Of a stretch of 64,000 bases of DNA, positions 41,251 to 52,627 are shown piece by piece; position 1 is the stretch's first letter, and every line of letters starts with the position of its first letter. Position numbers and translations under genes: made by a program. Under the pieces are notes generated by a model. The model had not been told where the DNA came from, searched no databases, and saw only the letters and a list, made by a program, of their open reading frames with translations. Source of the stretch: an uncultured Phycisphaerae bacterium (GTDB lineage: Bacteria; Planctomycetota; Phycisphaerae; Sedimentisphaerales; Anaerohalosphaeraceae); NCBI GenBank assembly GCA_937949545.1, contig CALEDR010000001.1, forward strand, positions 1-64,000. The letters are read 5' to 3'.

Positions 41251-42963
41251 GTGAAGACGGAGCATAAAGACTATTCCGTTGTATTGGTCGGGCCTGCGGG
41301 CATGGGCATCCAGACGGTTGAGCAGGCTCTTGTGAAAATTCTCAAATCTGCTGGGTACCATATCTTTGCGACCAAAGAATATATGTCCCGCGTCCGCGGG
41401 GGGATGAATTCCACCAGCCTGCGTGTCGGGGCGGTGCCGGTTTCGGCACCGGTCGAGCGGATTGATTTGCTTTTGGCCTTAGCCCCCGGCGGGGTCGACC
41501 ATGTTTCCGAACGAATCAGCTCTTCTACAGTGATTCTCGGCGAAAAGGAACAGTTTGAACAGGAAATCCCGGCCGGAATCCGGATGATAGATGTCTCTTT
41601 TGAGCGGATTGCCTCGGCTATCGGGAATAAACTTTATTCCAATACGGTGGCCGTGGGGTTGCTGGGGGCGGTTTTCCATGTTGAAGAAGCGATTTTGGAG
41701 GATTTTGTTCTGAAACGTTTTGCCGGCAAGGAACAAAAAGTGGTGGAGGAGAATAAAAAAGCTATTCAGGCCGGTTTTGAGCAGGGACTTCGGCTGGTTC
41801 AGTCCGGTCTTTTGGATATTCGTCTCCAACCTGACCAGCGTGTAAAAAACCAAATTGTCATGGAAGGCATAGAGGCCGTTGGTTTTGGGGCGTTGGCAGG
41901 TGGATGCAATTTCATCGGGGCCTATCCAATGTCGCCTTCAACGGGGCTCCTGACTTTTCTGGCCAAACACGGGAAACGATTCGGCGTTGTCGTTGAGCAG
42001 GCCGAGGATGAAATAGCGGCGATCCATATGGCCCTGGGGGCCTGGTATGCCGGAGCCAGAGGCATTGCCAGCACCTCCGGCGGCGGTTTTGCTTTAATGA
42101 CCGAAGGATTCAGTCTGGCGGGGATGCTCGAGAGTCCGCTGGTGATTCATCTGGCCCAGCGGCCCGGACCGGCGACCGGCCTGCCGACCCGAACGGAGCA
42201 GGCCGACCTTGATTTGGCCTTGTATGCGGGACACGGAGAGTTCCCGCGGGCCATTCTGGCGCCGGGCAATCTGCAGCAGGCCTTTGAGCTGACCAGACAC
42301 GCGTTTGACCTGGCCGACCGATGCCAGGTGCCCGTGTTCGTTCTGACGGATCAGTATCTGGCCGATACCTACTACAATACGGAGCCCTTTGACCTTTCCG
42401 ATATCCGGGTAAATCATCATTTTGTTGAAACACAGGAAGGGTATCTCCGATTTGCTCTGACGGAATCGGGGCTCTCGCCGCGGGGCATTCCGGGATTCGG
42501 CCGGGGATTTGTAGCGGTGGACAGCGATGAGCACGATGAATTCGGCCGGATTACGGAAGACCTGAATTTTCGAACCAGGATGGTGGAGAAACGTCGGGGC
42601 AAAGAGAAATTCCTGATTGAGCAGGCGATGGCTCCGACGGTTTGGCCTTCTCCGAAGAAAGAGCACCTGGTTGTCTGCTGGGGCTCTACCCTGCCGATTG
42701 TTCAGGAAGCCCTTGAGGTCCTCGGACGAGAGGACGCGGGGCTGGTGCATTTTCTGCAGGTCTTTCCGCTCCACCCGTCCACAGCCGAAATTCTGGCCCA
42801 AGCCCGAACAAGAATCTGCCTGGAAGGCAATGCCGGCGGGCAGTTTGCTCGGCTTCTGAAGGCGTATGCGGATGTCGAAATCACCCACAGAATTCTCAAA
42901 TACAACGGAGCAGCCTTTACGGTTGAAGAGATTGTCCGACGGCTTAAGGAGATTTTGAAATAA
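41251..42963 (+). CDS. korA: 2-oxoacid:ferredoxin oxidoreductase, fused gamma-alpha subunit (KorA-like)
   Basis: This 570 aa protein starts at GTG 41251 after GCGAGGG. Residues 1-185 are the gamma domain ([24 protein letters not shown]) and 195-570 the alpha domain ([39 protein letters not shown]). The enzyme decarboxylates a 2-oxoacid such as 2-oxoglutarate with coenzyme A and reduces ferredoxin, typical of anaerobes. It overlaps the beta gene by one base (TAATG). No separate ferredoxin subunit is encoded here. The exact substrate is not certain. Confidence 0.92.
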   Translation: MKTEHKDYSVVLVGPAGMGIQTVEQALVKILKSAGYHIFATKEYMSRVRGGMNSTSLRVGAVPVSAPVERIDLLLALAPGGVDHVSERISSSTVILGEKEQFEQEIPAGIRMIDVSFERIASAIGNKLYSNTVAVGLLGAVFHVEEAILEDFVLKRFAGKEQKVVEENKKAIQAGFEQGLRLVQSGLLDIRLQPDQRVKNQIVMEGIEAVGFGALAGGCNFIGAYPMSPSTGLLTFLAKHGKRFGVVVEQAEDEIAAIHMALGAWYAGARGIASTSGGGFALMTEGFSLAGMLESPLVIHLAQRPGPATGLPTRTEQADLDLALYAGHGEFPRAILAPGNLQQAFELTRHAFDLADRCQVPVFVLTDQYLADTYYNTEPFDLSDIRVNHHFVETQEGYLRFALTESGLSPRGIPGFGRGFVAVDSDEHDEFGRITEDLNFRTRMVEKRRGKEKFLIEQAMAPTVWPSPKKEHLVVCWGSTLPIVQEALEVLGREDAGLVHFLQVFPLHPSTAEILAQARTRICLEGNAGGQFARLLKAYADVEITHRILKYNGAAFTVEEIVRRLKEILK

Positions 42964-43835
42964 TGCTGGATGAAAAAGTTTTTTATCCCGGTAAACTGGA
43001 TATTGCCTGGTGTCCCGGCTGCGGCAACTACGGGATTCTGCGGGTGCTGCAGAAAGCCCTGGCAGAACTGGGTATAGAGCCGCACAATCTGGTTATGGTG
43101 TCGGGTATCGGGCAGGCCGCCAAGCTGCCGCATTATTTCAACTGCCATTACTTCAACGGTCTGCACGGGCGGGCGCTGCCGGCGGCCTTTGCGATTTCGG
43201 CCGTCAATCCGAATCTGACGGTGATCGCCGAAAGCGGCGACGGCGATATGTACGGGGAGGGGGGAAACCATTTTCTTCATACCATTCGACGCAATCCCAA
43301 CATCACGAATATTGTCCATAACAATATGGTTTACGGGCTGACAAAAGGGCAGGCCTCTCCGACCAGTCGGCGCGGATTTAAAACGCCCGTTCAGCCGGCG
43401 GGCGTCATCAATGAGCCCTTTAATCCGCTGGCTGTGGCCATTGCACTGGATGCCTCATTTGTCGCCCGAACCTTTATCGGCGAGGCCGAGCGCACCAAAG
43501 AAATCCTCAAACACGCCATCCGGCATCCGGGATATGCTCTTGTCGATATCCTCCAGCCCTGTGTGACCTTTAACAAGGTTAATACCTATCAGTGGTTTAA
43601 GGAGAACACATATTGGCTCGAAGACCACAATCCGCTGGATCGCCGGGCGGCTTTTTCCCGTGCGATTGAAGAAAGTGAGGGAGGAAAACTTCCGCTGGGG
43701 ATTTTCTATATCAATCCCAACAAGGTTCCCTATAACCAGGCTGCCGGACTTTATGAAACAGACGCACGGCCGCTTTTTCAGCGTTCTGTTGACCGGGAGA
43801 AACTGAAAGAGCTTCTCCAAAGTTATCTAGGATAA
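42963..43835 (+). CDS. korB: 2-oxoacid:ferredoxin oxidoreductase beta subunit (KorB-like)
   Basis: This 290 aa thiamine diphosphate-binding subunit starts at the overlapping [20 protein letters not shown] carries the two Cys of the iron-sulfur site, and [16 protein letters not shown] then [15 protein letters not shown] is the TPP motif region. It is complete and typical in length for KorB. It partners with the upstream gene. The next gene, ldhA, starts 107 bp later. Confidence 0.94.
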   Translation: MLDEKVFYPGKLDIAWCPGCGNYGILRVLQKALAELGIEPHNLVMVSGIGQAAKLPHYFNCHYFNGLHGRALPAAFAISAVNPNLTVIAESGDGDMYGEGGNHFLHTIRRNPNITNIVHNNMVYGLTKGQASPTSRRGFKTPVQPAGVINEPFNPLAVAIALDASFVARTFIGEAERTKEILKHAIRHPGYALVDILQPCVTFNKVNTYQWFKENTYWLEDHNPLDRRAAFSRAIEESEGGKLPLGIFYINPNKVPYNQAAGLYETDARPLFQRSVDREKLKELLQSYLG

Positions 43836-43942
43836 CGGGTTTCATATTGCGATTCGTTTTTCCTGAACGACAGCGAACACACTTCTGTTTTTTATGTAGA
43901 ATATTAAGGACAAAGTTTGGTGTGTTAATCGGAGAAATCCCG

Positions 43943-44971
43943 ATGAAGATAGCAGTTTTCAGCAACAAGCCCTATACAGAACGTTCACTCCGGAAGGCCA
44001 ATGAAGCCTACAGCCATGAGCTGGTTTTTTTTGATGAGCGGCTCAATGCCGAGACGGTTTCGCTTGCGGCCGGCAGCGGAACGGTTTGTGTCTTTGTCAA
44101 CGATGAGCTTAATGGAGAAGTCATCAGGGGCCTGTCTGAACTGGGCGTACGGCTGATTGCTCTGCGCTGCGCCGGTTTCAATAATGTGGACCTGGCGGCG
44201 GCGGAAAAATGGGGTCTGTCGGTCGTCCGGGTGCCCGCCTACTCGCCCTATGCGGTGGCGGAACATACTGTCGGACTGATTTTGGCTCTGAATCGTCAGA
44301 TTTATCGGGCACATATGCGCGTGCGGGAGGGCAATTTTTCGCTGGAGGGTCTGCTGGGGTTCGATTTGCACGGGACGCCGGCCGGCATTGTCGGCACCGG
44401 CAAAATCGGTTCTGTTGTGGCCCGCATTCTGAACGGGTTCGGCTGCAGGGTGTATGCATATGATGTCCAGCCAAATCAAGAATGTCTGGAGTTGGGAGTC
44501 CGATATGTTTCCATGGATGACATTTATCGATTGTGCCGGATTATAACGCTTCATTGCCCCCTGACTCCGCAGACACATCATTTGATTAATGCCGATTCCA
44601 TCGCCAAGATGCAGGACGGTGTGATGCTGATTAATACCAGCCGCGGAGCCCTGGTCGATACGCGGGCCGCTATCGAGGGGCTCAAAAGCGGCAAAATCGG
44701 CTATCTGGGGCTGGATGTCTATGAGGAAGAAGCAGACCTGTTTTTTGAAGACCTTTCCAACCAGATTATTCAGGACGATGTCTTCGCACGGCTGCTGATG
44801 TTTCCGAATGTGGTTGTGACGGGACACCAGGCCTTTTTCACACAAAATGCTCTGGAAGCCATTGCGAAAACAACGCTGGAAAATGTATCGGCTTTTGAGC
44901 GGGGGGAATGTCAGAATATTGTGCTTTGCCAAAAGGTGGTCTGCCGCTGCAACCAATCTGAAAGACGGTAA
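43943..44971 (+). CDS. ldhA: D-lactate dehydrogenase, fermentative (LdhA type)
   Basis: This 342 aa protein starts at 43943 after GGAG. It follows the E. coli LdhA pattern closely: [25 protein letters not shown], the NAD-binding [26 protein letters not shown] (catalytic Arg), the Glu in [13 protein letters not shown] and His in GHQAFFT. It reduces pyruvate to D-lactate with NADH. It is followed by a stop-to-stop convergent gene two bases away. Confidence 0.95.
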   Translation: MKIAVFSNKPYTERSLRKANEAYSHELVFFDERLNAETVSLAAGSGTVCVFVNDELNGEVIRGLSELGVRLIALRCAGFNNVDLAAAEKWGLSVVRVPAYSPYAVAEHTVGLILALNRQIYRAHMRVREGNFSLEGLLGFDLHGTPAGIVGTGKIGSVVARILNGFGCRVYAYDVQPNQECLELGVRYVSMDDIYRLCRIITLHCPLTPQTHHLINADSIAKMQDGVMLINTSRGALVDTRAAIEGLKSGKIGYLGLDVYEEEADLFFEDLSNQIIQDDVFARLLMFPNVVVTGHQAFFTQNALEAIAKTTLENVSAFERGECQNIVLCQKVVCRCNQSERR

Positions 44972-44973
44972 TC

Positions 44974-46143
44974 TTACAACGTATGATTGGAAACGGCTTT
45001 TTGGATTCGGTGCAGGGCTTCCTGAAGGCGGCTTTGGGGGCAGGCGAAGTTCAGCCGAACATATCCAGGACCTTCGAATTCCGCCCCATCCGAAAGCCCG
45101 ACTCCGGCCGCTTCGAAGAATTCCGCAGGATTTGACAGTCCCAGTCCCCGGCAGTCTATCCAGGCCAGATACGTTGCCTGCGGAGCTGTTACGGACAGGC
45201 CCGGCAGAGAATTGATGGTTTGGCATAGCAGGTCTCGGTTGGCCCGAAGATACTTCAGCAGACTGTCGAGCCATTCAGCTCCTTCCCGGTAGGCGGCGAT
45301 GCAGGCCGTATAACCCAGCGGCCCGACATGCGGAACGATTCCGCGCATCGTTCGCAGGAAACGATGCCGAAGTTCGATGTTGGGAATGACGGCATAAGCG
45401 CAGCCCAGTCCGGGCAGATTGAAAGTCTTGCTGGGGGAGGCCAGTGTAATGCTCTGCTGGGCGATTTCTTCAGATAAGGATGCAGTTGGGATATGCCGGC
45501 TGGTTTCATCCAAAATCAAATCCGCGTGTATCTCATCGGAACACAGCAGCAGATTTTTTCGCAGGCACAGCTCGGCCAGTTTTTCCAATTCCGCCCGCTC
45601 CCAGATGCGTCCGACAGGATTGTGCGGATGGCAGAAAAGAAGGATGCGTGTTGTCGGGCTGATAGTTTGTTCGAGCCGCTCAAAATCAATTTTATATCTG
45701 TCGGGAGTTTTTCGAAGCGGACATCGGAGAAGTCTTCTGCCGGAATAGACAGGGGCCGTCAAAAAAGGCGGATAGACCGGGGGCAAAACGGTGATTTCTT
45801 CGTCGGCTTCCGCAAAAGCCCGGCAGACGGCATTTAATCCGCATACCAGACCCGGCAGCCAGACAATCCATTCTTTCTGAATGCCCCATCCGTAACGGGT
45901 TTGGAACCAGCGGCAAACGGCCTCAGCAGCCTGCGGAGGAGCGGCGGCATAGCCGAAGACACCGTGTTCAACCCGTTTTTTAAGAGCTTCCAAAACGGCC
46001 GGCGGTGAGGGAAAATCCATATCCGCCACCCACATCGGAATTACATCATGCCCGGCATAACGGGCCCATTTGAGCGAGTCCGTTCCTTTCCGTTCGGGTG
46101 GGTTGTCGAACAGGAAGTCCTGTTTCTGCGAAGTCAAAGCCAT
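44974..46143 (-). CDS. patB: PatB/MalY-type PLP-dependent C-S lyase
   Basis: This 389 aa fold-type I aminotransferase family protein has motifs WVADMDFPSPPAV, the CHPHNPVGRIW region, DEIHADL and the PLP lysine in SPSKTFNLPGL. PatB/MalY enzymes cleave cystathionine or cysteine to thiol, ammonia and pyruvate. It could equally be an aminotransferase of the same family. It follows the PIN-TRAM gene, 16 bp downstream on the same strand. Confidence 0.9.
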   Translation of the reverse strand: MALTSQKQDFLFDNPPERKGTDSLKWARYAGHDVIPMWVADMDFPSPPAVLEALKKRVEHGVFGYAAAPPQAAEAVCRWFQTRYGWGIQKEWIVWLPGLVCGLNAVCRAFAEADEEITVLPPVYPPFLTAPVYSGRRLLRCPLRKTPDRYKIDFERLEQTISPTTRILLFCHPHNPVGRIWERAELEKLAELCLRKNLLLCSDEIHADLILDETSRHIPTASLSEEIAQQSITLASPSKTFNLPGLGCAYAVIPNIELRHRFLRTMRGIVPHVGPLGYTACIAAYREGAEWLDSLLKYLRANRDLLCQTINSLPGLSVTAPQATYLAWIDCRGLGLSNPAEFFEAAGVGLSDGAEFEGPGYVRLNFACPQSRLQEALHRIQKAVSNHTL

Positions 46144-46159
46144 CTCATCAACTGAATCA

Positions 46160-47200
46160 TCAGCTATTAACGGAGACGGCCCCGTTTTCGAACTTGCCGA
46201 AAATCATCCGTCCCGCCGAGGTTTGAAGCGAGCTGGTGACGGTAAAAGAGATGGTTTGGCCGATTTTGTTATTGGCACCCTCGACCACGACCATCGTGCC
46301 GTCATCCAGATAGCCGACGCCCTGAGTGGGCTCTTCTCCGAGCCGGATGATTTTGACCCGCATCGTTTCCCCGGGAAGCGTAACGGTCTTGAGGGCGTTG
46401 GCCAGGTCATTGATATTGATGACATCTACGCCTCGGAGCGTCGCCACTTTATTCAGGTTGAAATCGTTTGTAACCAGCCGACCGTCGCAGTTTTTCGTGA
46501 AGGCAATCAGTTTTTGATCCACGCCGGCGTTGTCTTCAATTCCCGGCGGGGGTGTATCATCAATTTTCACTTCCACAATCGTGCTGTTCTGGAGTTTGTT
46601 GAGCATGTCCAGACCTCGCCGGCCGCGGTTACGCTTGATTTTTTCCGAGGAGTCTGCAATCAGCTGAAGCTCATTCAGGACAAACCGCGGAACAATCAGC
46701 GGGGCATCAAACAGTTTTGTTTCTGCAATGTCGGCAATCCGTCCGTCGATGATGACGGAGGTATCCAACACCAAAGGACGCAGGCCCTTTGTCTGTCGGG
46801 AGAACTCAATATAGGGTATCACGAAGCGAACATCATCTTTGGTGCGAATGACCAGACTGATGGTCAGATAGCAGATGCACACCCCCATCAGCCAGGTAAC
46901 CATTTGGAGTGTGTCGGCTTCCAGCTTGAAAAAGAGCAGGTTGAGCATTTCCAAGACGCGGGACATGGCCCAACTGATGAGCATGCCGACCAGGAGTCCG
47001 AAGAAAATACCCGCCAAGGCAGAGAGAGTTTTTTTCGGGGTCAGCCATTCTACCAGAATTGCCAAGATTGTTACGACTAATCCGACGACAAAAACCTGAA
47101 TATCCTGCGGGTTTCTGGCTGTGTTGTTCAGTCCAATCAGGAGGAATGATGTTGCTGTAATTAAGAACAGGACTCGAATGGATAATAACAACAGAAGCAT
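46160..47200 (-). CDS. PIN-TRAM membrane protein (YacL-like)
   Basis: This 346 aa protein starts at ATG 47198-47200, with GAAAGGG six bases ahead. Four N-terminal membrane helices (about 1-125) precede a PIN-fold nuclease domain (LVLDTSVIIDGR, ELQLIAD, AGVDQKLIAF and VTNDFNLN carry the acidic metal ligands) and a C-terminal TRAM domain (about 285-345). This layout equals the Bacillus YacL family. The RNA target is unknown. Confidence 0.93.
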   Translation of the reverse strand: MLLLLLSIRVLFLITATSFLLIGLNNTARNPQDIQVFVVGLVVTILAILVEWLTPKKTLSALAGIFFGLLVGMLISWAMSRVLEMLNLLFFKLEADTLQMVTWLMGVCICYLTISLVIRTKDDVRFVIPYIEFSRQTKGLRPLVLDTSVIIDGRIADIAETKLFDAPLIVPRFVLNELQLIADSSEKIKRNRGRRGLDMLNKLQNSTIVEVKIDDTPPPGIEDNAGVDQKLIAFTKNCDGRLVTNDFNLNKVATLRGVDVININDLANALKTVTLPGETMRVKIIRLGEEPTQGVGYLDDGTMVVVEGANNKIGQTISFTVTSSLQTSAGRMIFGKFENGAVSVNS

Positions 47201-47474
47201 AAATAACCCTTTCAAGAATCAGAAGAAAGTCTAATAAAAATATCCGGAATTATCATTAAATATCGACAGTATATCCCAAGTACTTTTCAAAAACAACAAA
47301 CAGGTTTTCCTGCTTTGTTTTCCGGTAAAAGTTATAGGACGTTCATAAGGGCAAAAGAAGATGCGGTTTACGGACAAATATCCCCAAAAAACTAATTAAG
47401 GCCCTGAGCAAAATAGTCGAATTCACGATTAGATTCACCTGCGGAAAAGTGTTAACAGGTTCAGGAGTGTCAAA

Positions 47475-48722
47475 ATGAGTATAATGAAAACTCCGGTTGA
47501 GATTCGAACTTTTTTTCAGAAAATTATAGAGAATCATCATTCCCGTGCTGAACAGCAGGGAGTGGTTTTGTCGTTCGAAATGGAGGAGGATGTTCCGCAG
47601 AGTTTTTCAACGGATCAGGTCAAACTTAATCAAGCTCTGAGCGCATTGATTCAGCAGGCTCTGATTCGTACTCAACAGGGTTCGGTAACGGTTCGAGTAC
47701 AGAAAAACCAGGGCCAGGTGAAGATTTCGGTGGAGGATACCGGCTGGCAGCCCACATCGGAATTTGTTCGGGCGGTGCTGGATCCGAAAGTATCTGCCGG
47801 TACATGGGGTCGGGATGAGCGCTTGGAACAAATCGCAATGCCCCTGCGGCTTAGTGCAAAGTTCATTGGCCTCTTGGGCGGGCGTCTGGAGATGACGCCT
47901 TCCCAGGAAGGGCGTACCTGTTTTTCTTTTGTGATTTCCGAATCGGGTTTCCAGTCCTCTTCATCTTCGGAAGTTCAGAAACAGACTTCCGACAACCGGC
48001 CGAAGGAAACACAGATTGCTTCCGATACCGCTCGTGTTCTTCTGGTGGATGATGTTCAGGAAAACAGGGCGCTGCTGGAAGTGCTTCTGAAAAAAATGGG
48101 GTGTGTCTGTTTTCAATGCTCCAACGGCCAGGAAGCGGTGGAGGTGTGCCGGAAGGAAAAGTTTGATTTGATCCTGATGGACCTTCAGATGCCGATTCTG
48201 GACGGTTTTGAGGCGATTCGTCAGATTCGAGCCGATTCGTTCAATCAGAAAACCCCCATTTTGGCTATGACGGCTTCCGGGCAAAAAGGGGATGATTTGA
48301 AGGCCTTGGATGCCGGGTGCAATGACTGTCTTGGGAAACCCATCAGCCGGGAACGGCTCCAGCGGAAAGTCTGGCGTCTGCTGGCTCAGCAAAAGCAGCT
48401 GAAAGCCGCTGAATCGGGCGGAGAAATCCTGTCTTTCCTCGAGGGGGACCCGGATTATCAAAAGGCCGTGGAGACCTTCGTTGAGAATCTGCCGGCCAAG
48501 ATTGAGGAGATGCGAAAGGCCTTTGAAAAGAGAGACTGGAAGGATTTGGCCTTTAAGGCCCATGCTTTGAAGGGATTAGGCGGTTTTGCGGGCTTTCCGG
48601 TCTTTACGGAAAAGGCCAAATGTCTTGAAGAGACCATCAAGGCCGAAGATATCCAGCGAATTGCCCAGCAGCTGGATGAAATGGTTCAGCTCTGTTTGCG
48701 GACCCGCCTGCAGAACAAATAA
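47475..48722 (+). CDS. Degenerate kinase-like ATPase domain, receiver and HPt in one protein
   Basis: This 415 aa protein starts at 47475 after CAGGAGTG. The N-terminal HATPase-like domain (about 30-155) lacks a HisKA His. Its N box has Ala and Gln for both Asn (LSALIQQALIRT), and the DxGxG motif is DTGWQPT, so it should not phosphorylate. The receiver (about 185-310) keeps DDV, Asp236 (ILMDLQMP), Thr and LGKP. The HPt domain has His363 in KAHALKGLGGF. It is soluble, with no membrane segment. It probably works as a phosphotransfer node fed by another kinase. Confidence 0.9.
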   Translation: MSIMKTPVEIRTFFQKIIENHHSRAEQQGVVLSFEMEEDVPQSFSTDQVKLNQALSALIQQALIRTQQGSVTVRVQKNQGQVKISVEDTGWQPTSEFVRAVLDPKVSAGTWGRDERLEQIAMPLRLSAKFIGLLGGRLEMTPSQEGRTCFSFVISESGFQSSSSSEVQKQTSDNRPKETQIASDTARVLLVDDVQENRALLEVLLKKMGCVCFQCSNGQEAVEVCRKEKFDLILMDLQMPILDGFEAIRQIRADSFNQKTPILAMTASGQKGDDLKALDAGCNDCLGKPISRERLQRKVWRLLAQQKQLKAAESGGEILSFLEGDPDYQKAVETFVENLPAKIEEMRKAFEKRDWKDLAFKAHALKGLGGFAGFPVFTEKAKCLEETIKAEDIQRIAQQLDEMVQLCLRTRLQNK

Positions 48723-48750
48723 AACTTTCTCTTTTTCTTTTTCTGAATGA

Positions 48751-48779
48751 AAGGGACTCGCAGAAAGTCCCTTTTTTTG
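48751..48779 (+). terminator. Rho-independent terminator after the receiver-HPt gene
   Basis: AAGGGACT (48751-48758) pairs with AGTCCCTT (48766-48773), followed by a T-run to 48778. It lies 28 bases after the stop. Confidence 0.88.
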
Positions 48780-48929
48780 TTCGCTTCATTTCTTTCCTGT
48801 CAAAATGACAGAATGCCCAAAAGCATTCTTTATGTAAGTATCTTGTTTATAAGGCTTTATGTGTTGATTCGGTTCGGGCACAGCATTTGCTCTTTCTTTC
48901 GGCATCAGTTAAGGAAAGGAAGGGATTTT

Positions 48930-51524
48930 ATGAAATTCGATAAGTTTACACTCAAGGCACAGGAAGCATTGGCGACATCCCAGCAGGTGGCGATGGCCCG
49001 TTCGCATACGGTTCTTTCGCCGCTGCATCTTCTTTTTGTGCTGCTCTCCGATGAGGAGGGAATGGTGCCTTTGATTTTGAAGAAAATCGGCAGTCGGCTC
49101 GACCGAATTCGTCAAATGACGGAAAGTGAAATGAATCGTCTGCCGAAAGGCAAAGTCTCGGGGCAGATTCTGCCGGATTCCGCCTATCAGCAGGTTATTC
49201 TCGATGCACAAAATCGAGCTGACAGGATGGGCGATGAATATCTGAGCACAGAGCATTTTCTGCTTTCTCTGGCGGATATTCAGAGTGATGCCAAGGAGAT
49301 TTTGTCTGTGAATTCAATTACTCCTCAGGCCGTTGAAAAGGCCTTAAAAGAAATTCGGGGAGACCGAAAAGTGACCGACGACAATCCTGAGAGCAAATAT
49401 CAGGCGTTGGAGCGGTTCGGCATCAATTTGGTTGAATTGGCCCGCAAAGGCAAGTTGGACCCGGTCATCGGGAGGGATGAGGAAATTCGCCGCTGTATGC
49501 AGGTGCTGAATCGGCGGACCAAGAACAATCCGGTTCTGATTGGGGAGCCGGGGGTGGGAAAAACGGCGATTGTGGAGGGCCTGGCCCAGCGGATTGTAGC
49601 CGGAGATGTGCCCGCCGGACTCAAAGACAAACGCATTATTGCTCTGGATATGGGGGCTTTGGTGGCCGGAACCAAGTTTCGCGGAGAGTTCGAAGAGCGG
49701 TTCAAAGCGGTGCTCAAAGAGGTTATCGATTCGCAGGGCCGCATTATCCTGTTTATCGATGAACTGCATACGATTGTCGGAGCGGGCAGAGCAGAAGGGT
49801 CTGTCGATGCCGGCAATTTGCTGAAGCCCTCATTGGCTCGGGGTGAACTGCGGTGCATTGGAGCCACGACACTGGACGAATACCGCAAATACATCGAGAA
49901 GGATGCGGCGCTGGAGCGGCGTTTCCAGCCGGTGATGGTGGACCCGCCTACGGTCGAAGAAACGATTGCCATCCTGCGGGGTCTTAAGGACCGCTATGAT
50001 GCTCATCACGGTGTGCGAATTGCCGATGCGGCGCTGGTAGCAGCGGCGACGCTGTCGAATCGATATATTTCCGACCGATTTTTGCCGGATAAAGCTATCG
50101 ATTTGGTTGATGAAGCTGCTTCCCGTCTGCGGATTGAGAATGATTCCCTGCCTTCGGAGCTGGATTCCATCCGGCGGAAAATTATGCAGCTGGAGATTGA
50201 GCGTCAGGCCCTGAAGAAGGAGACCGATGAAACCAGCCGGCGTCAGCTGGAGAAAACAGAAAAGCAGCTGGCGGAGCTGAAGGCCCAAGATGCCGAATTG
50301 ACGGCGCGATGGGAATCGGAAAAAGGGGTCATCGAGCGGGTCAAAAAGCTTAAGGAGCAAATTGCCGCCGCTCAGGCGGAGTTTGAAGAAGCCCAGCGGC
50401 GAGGGGATCTGGAAAAAGCGGCTCGCCTGAAATACGAGACGATTCTCGGTCTTCGCAAACAGCTTTCGGAGGCGGAAGAGAAACTGTCCAAGGCCAACGG
50501 TTCTTCGATGATTCGCAACGAAGTGACGGAAGAGCATGTCGCCCAGGTGGTCAGCAAATGGACGGGCATTCCGGTTTCCCGTTTGATGGCCGGACAGCGT
50601 CAGCGTCTGATGAACATGGAGGAAGAAATCCGACAGCGGGTCGTCGGACAGGAGGAGGCAGTTTCGGCTATCTGCAATGCCGTTCGGCGGAACCGTGCCG
50701 GACTGGGAGATCCGAACCGGCCCATCGGGGTTTTCCTGTTCTTGGGGCCAACCGGCGTCGGAAAGACAGAGCTGGCCAAAGCCCTAGCGGAGTTTTTGTT
50801 TAACGACCCGAACAGCATGATTCGGATTGATATGAGTGAGTTTATGGAACCGCATTCGGTGGCTCGTTTGATTGGAGCCCCGCCCGGGTATGTCGGCTAT
50901 GAAGAGGGCGGACGTCTGACGGAGGCCGTGCGGCGAAAGCCCTACTCCGTTGTGCTGCTGGATGAAATTGAAAAAGCCCATCCGGATGTCTTCAATGTTT
51001 TGTTGCAGGTTTTTGATGACGGGCGTCTGACGGACGGAAAGGGCCGAACAGTCGATTTCAAGAATACCGTGATTATTATGACCAGCAATTTCGCCGGTCA
51101 GCAGATTCTGCAGCTGACGGAGGAGCAGGGGGCGGATTGGGAAATCGAGGCCCATGTCAAAGATGCCCTGAAAAAATATTTCAAGCCGGAGTTCCTGAAC
51201 CGGATTGATGAGATTATCATCTTCCATATGCTTCGTCGGGAGCATTTGAAGCAGATTGTGGACATTCAGCTGCGGTACCTGGCTGAACGGCTGAAAGGCC
51301 GCAATCTGGAGGTGGAATTCACGGACGCCGCCAAGCAGCTTCTGATGGACGAAGGGTATGAGCCGTCCTTTGGGGCTCGGCCGCTCAAACGCGTGATTCA
51401 GCAGCGTCTGGAAAATCCGCTGGCGGCGGAATTGATTGCGGGTAAATTCAATGAAGGGGATAAAATCCGGATTGATGCTGACGGCCGTCATTTTCGGTTT
51501 GAGAAAATCGCAGCGGCGGCGTAA
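48930..51524 (+). CDS. clpB: Disaggregase ClpB
   Basis: This 864 aa AAA+ hexamer rescues aggregated proteins with DnaK. I chose the ATG at 48930 ([14 protein letters not shown]) because AAGGAAAGGAAGGG precedes it and the N-domain begins there. Parts: Clp N-domain (1-145), AAA1 with GEPGVGKT and [10 protein letters not shown], a coiled-coil M domain (about 410-520) that distinguishes ClpB from ClpA/ClpC, AAA2 with GPTGVGKT and the ClpB motif GYVGYEEGG. There is no ClpP-binding loop. It ends seven bases from the convergent quinone oxidoreductase stop. Confidence 0.97.
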   Translation: MKFDKFTLKAQEALATSQQVAMARSHTVLSPLHLLFVLLSDEEGMVPLILKKIGSRLDRIRQMTESEMNRLPKGKVSGQILPDSAYQQVILDAQNRADRMGDEYLSTEHFLLSLADIQSDAKEILSVNSITPQAVEKALKEIRGDRKVTDDNPESKYQALERFGINLVELARKGKLDPVIGRDEEIRRCMQVLNRRTKNNPVLIGEPGVGKTAIVEGLAQRIVAGDVPAGLKDKRIIALDMGALVAGTKFRGEFEERFKAVLKEVIDSQGRIILFIDELHTIVGAGRAEGSVDAGNLLKPSLARGELRCIGATTLDEYRKYIEKDAALERRFQPVMVDPPTVEETIAILRGLKDRYDAHHGVRIADAALVAAATLSNRYISDRFLPDKAIDLVDEAASRLRIENDSLPSELDSIRRKIMQLEIERQALKKETDETSRRQLEKTEKQLAELKAQDAELTARWESEKGVIERVKKLKEQIAAAQAEFEEAQRRGDLEKAARLKYETILGLRKQLSEAEEKLSKANGSSMIRNEVTEEHVAQVVSKWTGIPVSRLMAGQRQRLMNMEEEIRQRVVGQEEAVSAICNAVRRNRAGLGDPNRPIGVFLFLGPTGVGKTELAKALAEFLFNDPNSMIRIDMSEFMEPHSVARLIGAPPGYVGYEEGGRLTEAVRRKPYSVVLLDEIEKAHPDVFNVLLQVFDDGRLTDGKGRTVDFKNTVIIMTSNFAGQQILQLTEEQGADWEIEAHVKDALKKYFKPEFLNRIDEIIIFHMLRREHLKQIVDIQLRYLAERLKGRNLEVEFTDAAKQLLMDEGYEPSFGARPLKRVIQQRLENPLAAELIAGKFNEGDKIRIDADGRHFRFEKIAAAA

Positions 51525-51531
51525 GAGTTGG

Positions 51532-52488
51532 TCAGGGCAGCAGAATGATTTTCCCCAGATGAGCGGATTCGAGAATCTGCCGATGGGCTTTCGGCGCTTC
51601 TTCCAGGGGCAGCCGACAGGCAATAACCGGTTTAATCTTGCTCTGGAGTAAAGCTTTTTCGATGCCGGTATAAATCTCGTGTGATTCTTCCGGGGAGGCA
51701 TTCATCAGCATCAGTCCGTGGATATTGAGTTCTTTGGACATGGCCTTGCGGGGGTCGATTTCGATGCGTCCGCGAGAACCGATAATCACCAGCCGGCCGC
51801 CTTTGGCCATGATTTCCATATCCCGGTCCAGATTGACGTTGGCCAGCATTTCCAGCACAATATCCACGCCCCCTGTCAGGTCGAGAATCTTTTCAAAATG
51901 GGCGGGGTCATTGTGATTGAAGGCATATTGGGCACCCTGCTCAAGAACCAGCTGTCGGCCCTGTTCCGTGCCGGCAGTTCCAATCACCTGCAGGCCTGCC
52001 GCAACAGCTAACTGAACTGCCGCAATGCCTACCCCGCCGCTGGCCCCGTGAATCAGGACCCATTGACCGCTGACTGCCTGAGCCCGCTGAAACAGGGCCC
52101 GCCAGGCCGTTCCATAGGGGATGCCGAGGGCCGCCCCCTCTTCGAAGGAAACGGAGTCAGGCAGTGGATGGAGATGTTTGGGCAGACAGAGGGTCTGCTG
52201 GGCGTAAGTGCCGCTGAGAGAGCCCGACGTATAAACCCGCCGGCCGGGTTGGAAAGGACCGGCCTCCCGGCCGACTTCCAGGATTACCCCTGCTGCATCA
52301 AAGCCCGGAGTAAAGGGGAGTTCTTTTTTTATGGGGTAATTTCCGGAGCGGATATAGGTGTCGACCGGATTGACGCCGACAGCTTTGACCTCAATCAGAA
52401 TCTGTCCGGCAGCGGGCCTCAGAGGGCTCCCCTCTTCCGTCTGCATCACTTCCGGAGGTCCAAATTGGTGAATTCGAACGGCTTTCAC
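51532..52488 (-). CDS. Zinc-free NADPH:quinone oxidoreductase (zeta-crystallin type)
   Basis: This 318 aa medium-chain dehydrogenase/reductase starts MKAVRIHQFGPPEVM. GVNPVDTYIRSGNYP, FTPGFDAAGVILEVG, GASGGVGIAAVQLA (NADPH Rossmann loop) and QILESAHLGKIIL are family marks. The zinc-binding Cys/His set of alcohol dehydrogenases is absent. It reduces quinones or other enones. It is divergent from the big sugar operon. Confidence 0.92.
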   Translation of the reverse strand: MKAVRIHQFGPPEVMQTEEGSPLRPAAGQILIEVKAVGVNPVDTYIRSGNYPIKKELPFTPGFDAAGVILEVGREAGPFQPGRRVYTSGSLSGTYAQQTLCLPKHLHPLPDSVSFEEGAALGIPYGTAWRALFQRAQAVSGQWVLIHGASGGVGIAAVQLAVAAGLQVIGTAGTEQGRQLVLEQGAQYAFNHNDPAHFEKILDLTGGVDIVLEMLANVNLDRDMEIMAKGGRLVIIGSRGRIEIDPRKAMSKELNIHGLMLMNASPEESHEIYTGIEKALLQSKIKPVIACRLPLEEAPKAHRQILESAHLGKIILLP

Positions 52489-52555
52489 AGCAGCAAAGAT
52501 ATAACAGAACCACTCATTTTTGCAATTTTTTTTGACGGGGATGACCTGTCCATCG

Positions 52556-52588
52556 GTTCTAATTGCTTGCAGTATCGATAATTAGAAC
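52556..52588. promoter_or_regulatory. Candidate operator 1 ahead of the Gfo/Idh operon
   Basis: A perfect inverted repeat, GTTCTAATT (52556-52564) and AATTAGAAC (52580-52588), is separated by 15 bases. It lies in the divergent region between the quinone oxidoreductase and the operon starting at 52714. Confidence 0.5.
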
Positions 52589-52627
52589 AGATCAAAATGC
52601 GTTTTTTGGCAGACAATTTGAAATTGA

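Noticed and set aside
48747-48929. N-terminal extension of ClpB by 61 residues
   Set aside because: The extension runs through a terminator hairpin and a low-complexity region; the ATG at 48930 has a strong ribosome-binding site and matches the family start.
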